Assembly: GCA_031264885.1 (NCBI GenBank)
Contig: JAISDM010000045.1
Span: forward strand, 1-10,708
Direction of reading: 5' to 3'
Source: Peptococcaceae bacterium
GTDB taxonomy: Bacteria > Bacillota > Peptococcia > DRI-13 > UBA5745
DNA length: 10,708 nucleotides
Below are positions 6,005-10,708 of the stretch, in pieces. The notes beneath the pieces were generated by a model, which was not told the DNA's origin, did no database searches, and was given only the letters and a program-made list of their open reading frames with translations. How positions within the stretch are numbered: the first letter of the stretch is position 1; each line of letters opens with the position of its first letter. Made by a program: the position numbers and the translations under genes.

Positions 6005-8107
6005 CTAAAATAACGTTCCGATATCCAGTATCATGGACACCCGGCCATCCCCCAGGGTAGTGGCGCCGGCGATCCCCGGCAGTCCCGTCAGAAGCTTGCC
6101 CAGGGAGCTGATGACGATCTCCTGCTGTCCGACCAATTCATCCACAACCAAACCAAACTGCTGATCCCCTTTTTGGATCACAACCACGTAAAGCTCGGAA
6201 CGGGCTTTGTCTCCGGGCACATCCAGCACGTCTTTGATAAAAACCAGCGGCAGCACCTTGCTTCTCAGCACCATCACCTTCTGGCCCTGGATATCCTTGA
6301 TGTCGTCCACGTCCAGATTGGTGGTTTCATTGATGTTGCCCAGGGAAATGGCGTAAATCTCATCCTGAACGCTGACCAGAAGCGCCTGGATAATCGCCAG
6401 GGTCAAGGGCAGCTTGATGGTAAAAACCGAACCCTGCCCCACCTTCGTATCCAGACTGACCATGCCGTTCAGTCCCTGTATCTTGCTTCTGACCACGTCC
6501 AGCCCCACGCCCCGGCCGGAGATATCCGTCACCTTCTCCGCCGTGGAAAAACCCGCGTCAAAAATCAGATTCAACACGGTCTGATCGTCCATCTGCGCCA
6601 GCTGCTGAGGGGTGACCACTTCTTTCCGCAGGGCCTTCTCCCGGATGGCGTTCACATCAATGCCCTTGCCGTCGTCCTCTACCGTAATCACCACATTGTT
6701 GCCCTCGTGATGGGCGGACAGCTTCACCGTCCCCACCGGGTTCTTCCCCGCCGCGGTCCTCTCATTGGGCATCTCAACCCCATGATCCAGGGAATTGCGC
6801 AGCAGATGAACCATGGGATCCCCGATTTCATCGATGACCGTCCGGTCCAGCTCCGTCTCCTTGCCTTCCATAATCAGGTTGACTTCCTTGCCCAGCTCCT
6901 TCACCAGATCCCGAACCATCCTGGGGAACCGGTTGAAGACGCTCTCGATGGGCACCATCCGCACCGTCTGAACCACAGACTGCAGATCCGTGGTGATTCG
7001 GTTGATCTGCTCCACGGTCTCGTTCAGCTCCGGCAGCTGACTCAGCGCGTTGATCTGCTCCAGCCGGGTCTTATTGGTCACCAGCTCTCCCGCCAATGTC
7101 ATCAGCTTATCCAGCCGGTCGATGTCCACCCGGACCGTTTGATGGGCCACCGTCTGATGCGCCGCCGGCGCCTTGGCCGGAGCGGCGGCCGCCGGCTGGG
7201 AGGCGGACGGCCCGGGAGCGGGAGCCGCCGCCGCGGGCGCCGCGGCGGCGGACGCGGCCGGTTCCTCGGGCGCGTCGCTGGGCATATCCATGGCAATATC
7301 GTCGGGTACCGGCTCAACGTCCTTCGATACGGCCAGTATCTTCTCCACCATGACCTCCGAAATGTTCTCCAGGCTGTTTTTGACCTCGCTCTGGTTCTGC
7401 TGAGTGATCAGAACCACCTCAATATCCATATCGAAATTCTCATCCTCGATGTCCTGCACGGAAGGCAGGGATTTGATCACATCCCCCAGCTCCTCCAGCT
7501 TCTTAAACACCATAAACGCGCGGACGCCCTTCAGCACACAGCTGGGATCCAGTTTGACCAGGATCTGCCACACGAACAGTTTATCCTCTTGGGCCTTTAT
7601 GACCAGCCCCAGCTCGATGTCGTTGAGCGGCATCTGCTCCGGAGGGCCGGCCGCCTTCTTCTCCGCCTTCCCTTCCGCTTTCGGGGGCGCAGCTTCGGCG
7701 GGCGCCGCCGCCGCGGATGATACGGACTCCCCTTTCTCCAAAGCGATGAGTTCCGCGGTCAGTTCATCCACCGGCAGATCCCCGGCCCCGCCTTCCTGGA
7801 TGTTGTTGACCATCTGTTCCAAAGTATCCAGACACTTAAACAGGCAATTGATCATATCGGCGTTCAGAACCAGGGTCTTTTGGCGCAGACGGTCCAGAAG
7901 ATTCTCCATTTTATGGGTCAAATGGGTCAAGTTCTCAAAGCCCATGGTGGCCGACATGCCCTTAAATGTATGCGCGGAACGAAAAATCTGATCCAGCAGC
8001 TCCAGCCGGTCCGGATCGTTCTCCAGCTCCAGCATGCTCTGATTCAAATTTTGCAGATGCTCCATCGATTCTTCCAAGAAAAGACTCAAATATTGGGATG
8101 TATCCAT
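6005..8107 (-). CDS. cheA: CheA, chemotaxis histidine kinase
   Basis: CheA is the cytoplasmic kinase that autophosphorylates in receptor-CheW arrays and passes phosphate to CheY and CheB. All five domains are present in 700 residues. P1 (about 1-105) carries phosphorylated H46 in SAHTFKGM. P2 (about 163-262) is the CheY/CheB docking domain. An Ala/Pro-rich linker covers about 280-318. P3 dimerisation starts near 324 (RVDIDRLDKLMTLAGELV). P4, the ATPase (about 386-570), has the N box HLLRNSLDHG at 434-443, G1 DDGKGID at 478-484, the F box FDAGFST at 516-522 and G2 GRGVGLD at 531-537. P5, the CheW-like domain, covers about 572-700. The ATG at 8107 has GGAGG eight bases upstream. The linkers before P2 and P3 are long and low-complexity, with a five-residue tandem duplication (AHQTV) at 316-325. 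The stop overlaps the cheW ribosome binding site. Confidence 0.99.
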   Translation of the reverse strand: MDTSQYLSLFLEESMEHLQNLNQSMLELENDPDRLELLDQIFRSAHTFKGMSATMGFENLTHLTHKMENLLDRLRQKTLVLNADMINCLFKCLDTLEQMVNNIQEGGAGDLPVDELTAELIALEKGESVSSAAAAPAEAAPPKAEGKAEKKAAGPPEQMPLNDIELGLVIKAQEDKLFVWQILVKLDPSCVLKGVRAFMVFKKLEELGDVIKSLPSVQDIEDENFDMDIEVVLITQQNQSEVKNSLENISEVMVEKILAVSKDVEPVPDDIAMDMPSDAPEEPAASAAAAPAAAAPAPGPSASQPAAAAPAKAPAAHQTVAHQTVRVDIDRLDKLMTLAGELVTNKTRLEQINALSQLPELNETVEQINRITTDLQSVVQTVRMVPIESVFNRFPRMVRDLVKELGKEVNLIMEGKETELDRTVIDEIGDPMVHLLRNSLDHGVEMPNERTAAGKNPVGTVKLSAHHEGNNVVITVEDDGKGIDVNAIREKALRKEVVTPQQLAQMDDQTVLNLIFDAGFSTAEKVTDISGRGVGLDVVRSKIQGLNGMVSLDTKVGQGSVFTIKLPLTLAIIQALLVSVQDEIYAISLGNINETTNLDVDDIKDIQGQKVMVLRSKVLPLVFIKDVLDVPGDKARSELYVVVIQKGDQQFGLVVDELVGQQEIVISSLGKLLTGLPGIAGATTLGDGRVSMILDIGTLF

Positions 8108-8119
8108 AGTTGACGCCTC

Positions 8120-9262
8120 CTATTCTTTCGCCACCGCGCGAGCGATGGCGTCGGCAATCCTACCCACGGGAAGTTCATAGTCTATGCCGCCCATCTGAAA
8201 GGCGGATTTGGGCATCCCGTATACCACGCATGTTTCTTCGCTTTCCCCGATGGTGACCACGCCTTTTTTGCGCAGCTCAGTGATGCCTTTGGCGCCGTCG
8301 CTGCCCATACCGGTCATGATCACGGCCACCCGGCGCCCCTGGTAAGGAAGCACCGATTCCATCAGCACATCCACCGAGGGCCTGTGCCCGTTGACCGGCG
8401 GCTTCTGACTCAGAGCCACCACCGGGACGCGGTTGACCTCTTTCAGCTCCAGGTGGTAATCCCCCGGCGCCACATAGGCGCAGTTCCTTTTCACTTCCTC
8501 CCCGTCTTCCGCTTCCTTAACGGTCAGAAGACAGGCGGAATTCAGCCTCTGCGCCAGCGATTTGGTAAAACCCGCGGGCATATGCTGCACAATCAGCACC
8601 CCGGCGCCCAGATCCCCGGGCAGTCCCCGCATCATTTCATTCAGCGCCTTGGGGCCGCCCGTAGAGGTTCCTATGGCCACGATGGGCAGCTTGCTCCGGA
8701 CGCCCGCGCCCGGTCTCGCAACCCCCGCCTCTCCCCCGGCCGCGGGTTTGACCGGCGGCGCGGACGCTGTGACGGACGCCTTCACGGGCGCTTTCGCGGG
8801 GATTTTGGGCGCGGACGGCGTCTGAGCCAAAGGGATGATCTGTTTCATATTGACCCGGGCGGCCATCTTCACCTTGGAGACGATCTCCCTGGCGGAATCG
8901 TTGATATTGATGGAAATGGATCCCCCCGGCTTCGAGATAAAGTCGATGGCGCCCTTTGCCAGCGCGTCCATGGTGGCCTGGGCCCCTGTCTGAGTCAGAG
9001 CGGAGAGCATCACCACAGGCATGGGATTGACGCGCATGATCTCTTCCAAAGCGGCCAGGCCGTCCATTACGGGCATTTCCACATCCAATGTAAGTACGTC
9101 CGGCTTCAATTCCCGCGCCTTATCACAGGCTTCCCGCCCGTTTCTCGCCGTAGCGGCCACCTCCAGCGCGGGATCCGCGCCGAGAATATCCGACAGCACC
9201 TTTCTCATGAAAGCGGAATCATCCGCTATCAGCACCCTAATTTTTTTCGAATTCAAAGGCAA
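8120..9262 (-). CDS. cheB: CheB, chemoreceptor glutamate methylesterase/deamidase
   Basis: CheB removes methyl groups from receptor glutamates during adaptation and can deamidate receptor glutamines. It has 380 residues. The receiver domain spans about 7-125, with acidic pair D14/D15, phosphoacceptor D60 (TLDVEMP) and K111 (SKPGG). A linker rich in Ala, Pro and Lys covers about 145-190. The C-terminal esterase domain spans about 192-375, with catalytic S200 in GTSTGGP, H227 in VQHMPAGF and D322 in TGMGSDGA, so both halves look active. The start is TTG at 9262, directly after the PilZ gene's stop, with GAAAGGGG nine bases upstream. A second TTG two codons further in is too far from that site. 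The TAG stop runs straight into the GGAGG of cheA. CheA would phosphorylate D60. Confidence 0.98.
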   Translation of the reverse strand: MPLNSKKIRVLIADDSAFMRKVLSDILGADPALEVAATARNGREACDKARELKPDVLTLDVEMPVMDGLAALEEIMRVNPMPVVMLSALTQTGAQATMDALAKGAIDFISKPGGSISININDSAREIVSKVKMAARVNMKQIIPLAQTPSAPKIPAKAPVKASVTASAPPVKPAAGGEAGVARPGAGVRSKLPIVAIGTSTGGPKALNEMMRGLPGDLGAGVLIVQHMPAGFTKSLAQRLNSACLLTVKEAEDGEEVKRNCAYVAPGDYHLELKEVNRVPVVALSQKPPVNGHRPSVDVLMESVLPYQGRRVAVIMTGMGSDGAKGITELRKKGVVTIGESEETCVVYGMPKSAFQMGGIDYELPVGRIADAIARAVAKE

Positions 9263-9931
9263 TTAGATTAACCCCTTTCTTCGGAATTCAATTTGCTGCA
9301 AATAAACGAACTGCATAATGAATTTGATATTATCCTCCGAAAGCGTCTCAAACTGTATGCCGATCAAAACCCGATCCGGTTTATCGATCTCCCGCTCGAT
9401 CTTCTGCCAGATAATGCGGCCCTTGCCGATGATGGTCTTCTTATTCAGCTCCATCGAGAAAGAAACCTCTTGATTGTGATCAAAGACCAGGTGATCCGGG
9501 ATCACCACCCGGCAGCCGCCGCCGCTCAAATCATTGGTGATGCCCTCATGCTCGAAGAAATTCCCGTCCTTGGTGAAGGCGATCCGGATGTCCAGATTCA
9601 CATTCAGCCGCACATACTCCCGCAGTTGGATCCTGACCAGTTCCGTAGGCTTCGCCACCACGATCTGATTGACCAATTCACGCAAATATTTCCGCACATG
9701 GGTCGAGAACATATAACTGCCGGAGGAATCCGTGAAAGACACGTCGATTCTTCCGTCCACAGGAATAAATACGGGAATTCGGTCCTTGATCGGCGAAGCC
9801 AGCACAATCGAGTTTTCATCCATATCTTCCACGCGACTGGGATATTTCTCCGGACTCTTCTTCGACTTATCCAAGTCTGTCAACTCAATTTCAACTTTTT
9901 GATTCACGCGAAGTACGCTTTCTAGCCTCAT
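9263..9931 (-). CDS. ycgR: PilZ-domain flagellar brake protein (YcgR type)
   Basis: This is a 222-residue cyclic di-GMP receptor of the YcgR/YpfA/DgrA type, expected to slow or alter flagellar rotation when c-di-GMP is bound. Residues 1 to about 95 form the YcgR N-terminal beta domain. Residues about 100 to 218 form the PilZ domain, with both ligand motifs intact: R104-E-Y-V-R108 (RxxxR) and D134-L-S136-G-G-G139 (DxSxxG). The protein should therefore bind c-di-GMP. There is no signal peptide or membrane segment, so it acts in the cytoplasm, presumably at the motor. The ATG at 9931 is preceded by GAGGGG four bases upstream, a rather tight spacing. Its TAA stop directly abuts the TTG start of cheB, so the two are likely translationally coupled. 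Position between flhG and cheB is an addition relative to the B. subtilis operon order. Confidence 0.92.
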   Translation of the reverse strand: MRLESVLRVNQKVEIELTDLDKSKKSPEKYPSRVEDMDENSIVLASPIKDRIPVFIPVDGRIDVSFTDSSGSYMFSTHVRKYLRELVNQIVVAKPTELVRIQLREYVRLNVNLDIRIAFTKDGNFFEHEGITNDLSGGGCRVVIPDHLVFDHNQEVSFSMELNKKTIIGKGRIIWQKIEREIDKPDRVLIGIQFETLSEDNIKFIMQFVYLQQIEFRRKGLI

Positions 9932-9958
9932 GCCGCCCCTCTTCTTTCCTCTAAGAAT

Positions 9959-10708
9959 TTATTTAAAGAAACTGGCTACTCTGCTGAAAAATCCCTGCAA
10001 TCCCTCTTCCGCGCCCGCCGTCTGATCCGCTTGCGCCAGTTTCGACGCGATCAGTGTGATATCCTTTGACGCGCCGCAATCGGGATAGGCCGCCAGGAAC
10101 AGCTGCTGATTCCTCACCGTCTGAACGACCTTCGGATCCTCCCGGACATAGCCCAGATATTCCAGCGGCATATCCAGGAAACGCGCCACCGCCACACTCA
10201 GCTTCTTATAGATCTCCGAGGCTTCATTGGCGTTGCCCGCGCGGTTCACCAACACCTTGACGTCCCCCTGAAAACCCTGGTGCCATACGGTTTTGATCAG
10301 CCCGTAGGCGTCCGTCAGGGACGTGGGCTCCGGCGTGGCGATGACAATCAGCTCATTGGAAGCCAGAATAAAGCTCAATACATTCTTCGCGATGCCCGCG
10401 CCTGTGTCGATCAAAAAGAAATCCGCCTGCTCGCTGAGGGTGTCTAGTTTGGATAAAAAACGCTGAAGCTCCCAATCCTGCAAATCCGCCAAATCCGCCG
10501 CCCCGGACCCCCCCGGAATGATCCGGATGCCCATGGGCCCCTCGCAGATGATCTCGCGGAACGTCCGATGGCCCGAAACCACATGCGTCAGGTTATAGAG
10601 CGGAGAAATACCCAGCAGCACGTCGATATTCGCCAGGCCCATATCCGCGTCGAGGATCAGAACCTTCTGTTTCAGCAAGATCAAAGCCAGGGCCAGGTTC
10701 ACCGTCAG
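9959..10708 (-). CDS. flhG: FlhG, MinD-like flagellar number ATPase (5' end missing)
   Basis: This is a ParA/MinD-family ATPase that, with the GTPase FlhF, controls the number and position of flagella at the membrane. The visible part is 250 codons and the frame is open to the right edge. The first in-window residues read L-T-V-N-L-A-L-A, the helix that follows the deviant Walker A loop, so the P-loop itself lies outside the window and roughly 40 residues are missing. The GTG at 10702 is therefore an internal valine codon, not a start. Visible family motifs are the switch I segment DADMGLANIDVLLG, the Walker B-like strand FFLIDTGAG, and the NRAGNANEA segment typical of FlhG rather than of division-site MinD. 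The C-terminus ends in an amphipathic FFSRVASFFK, plausibly the membrane-contacting helix. It lies 27 bases upstream of the PilZ gene. Identification rests on these motifs plus synteny with cheB/cheA. Confidence 0.93.
   Translation of the reverse strand: MTVNLALALILLKQKVLILDADMGLANIDVLLGISPLYNLTHVVSGHRTFREIICEGPMGIRIIPGGSGAADLADLQDWELQRFLSKLDTLSEQADFFLIDTGAGIAKNVLSFILASNELIVIATPEPTSLTDAYGLIKTVWHQGFQGDVKVLVNRAGNANEASEIYKKLSVAVARFLDMPLEYLGYVREDPKVVQTVRNQQLFLAAYPDCGASKDITLIASKLAQADQTAGAEEGLQGFFSRVASFFK

Noticed and set aside
6173..7720. Plus-strand 515-residue frame opposite cheA
   Set aside because: It lies entirely antisense to a complete five-domain CheA; its His/Leu/Arg-rich composition is typical of a shadow frame and no domain is recognisable.
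10700..10702. GTG as the start of flhG
   Set aside because: It falls in the helix right after the expected Walker A loop, and the frame continues to the window edge, so it is an internal valine codon.

Overview
The window is one continuous minus-strand block of flagellar and chemotaxis genes from a Gram-positive-type motile bacterium (Bacillota; Clostridia or Negativicutes are my best guess, not proven). The gene order flhG, cheB, cheA, cheW, cheC, cheD, sigma-28, then a swrB-like gene matches the distal end of the Bacillus subtilis fla/che operon. CheC plus CheD, TTG and GTG starts and strong purine-rich Shine-Dalgarno sites also fit Bacillota. Compared with B. subtilis, this operon carries a PilZ (YcgR-type) gene between flhG and cheB. 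It also carries fapA (DUF342), a small charged protein and a Uma2-type nuclease-fold gene between sigma-28 and the swrB-like gene.

Layout in transcription order, from the right edge to the left: flhG (3' part only, cut by the right edge), PilZ flagellar brake, cheB, cheA, cheW, cheC, cheD, fliA/sigD, fapA, a small flagellar-operon protein, a Uma2-family gene, and a SwrB-like membrane/coiled-coil gene that runs off the left edge. Gaps are about 50 bases or less and several stop codons overlap the next gene's ribosome binding site. I see no intrinsic terminator or convincing internal promoter. This is most simply one polycistronic transcript, with its promoter to the right of the window.

How the genes work together: CheW couples receptors to the kinase CheA. 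CheB (methylesterase), CheD (deamidase) and CheC (CheY-P phosphatase) make up the adaptation arm. CheY and CheR are not in the window. FlhG and FapA belong to flagellar number and placement control, the PilZ protein would link motility to cyclic di-GMP, and sigma-28 switches on late flagellar genes.

The unusual part is the left 1.6 kb. The first kilobase looks gene-poor but is best read as a GTG-started SwrB-like gene, open to the edge, whose linker is built from about 24 hexapeptide repeats (18-base units). These are followed by nearly three copies of a 60-base, hairpin-containing repeat that stays in frame. Just upstream of it sits an AT-rich Uma2-family gene that looks like an insertion into the motility operon. 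There is no gene-free stretch longer than about 55 bases once this gene is accepted.
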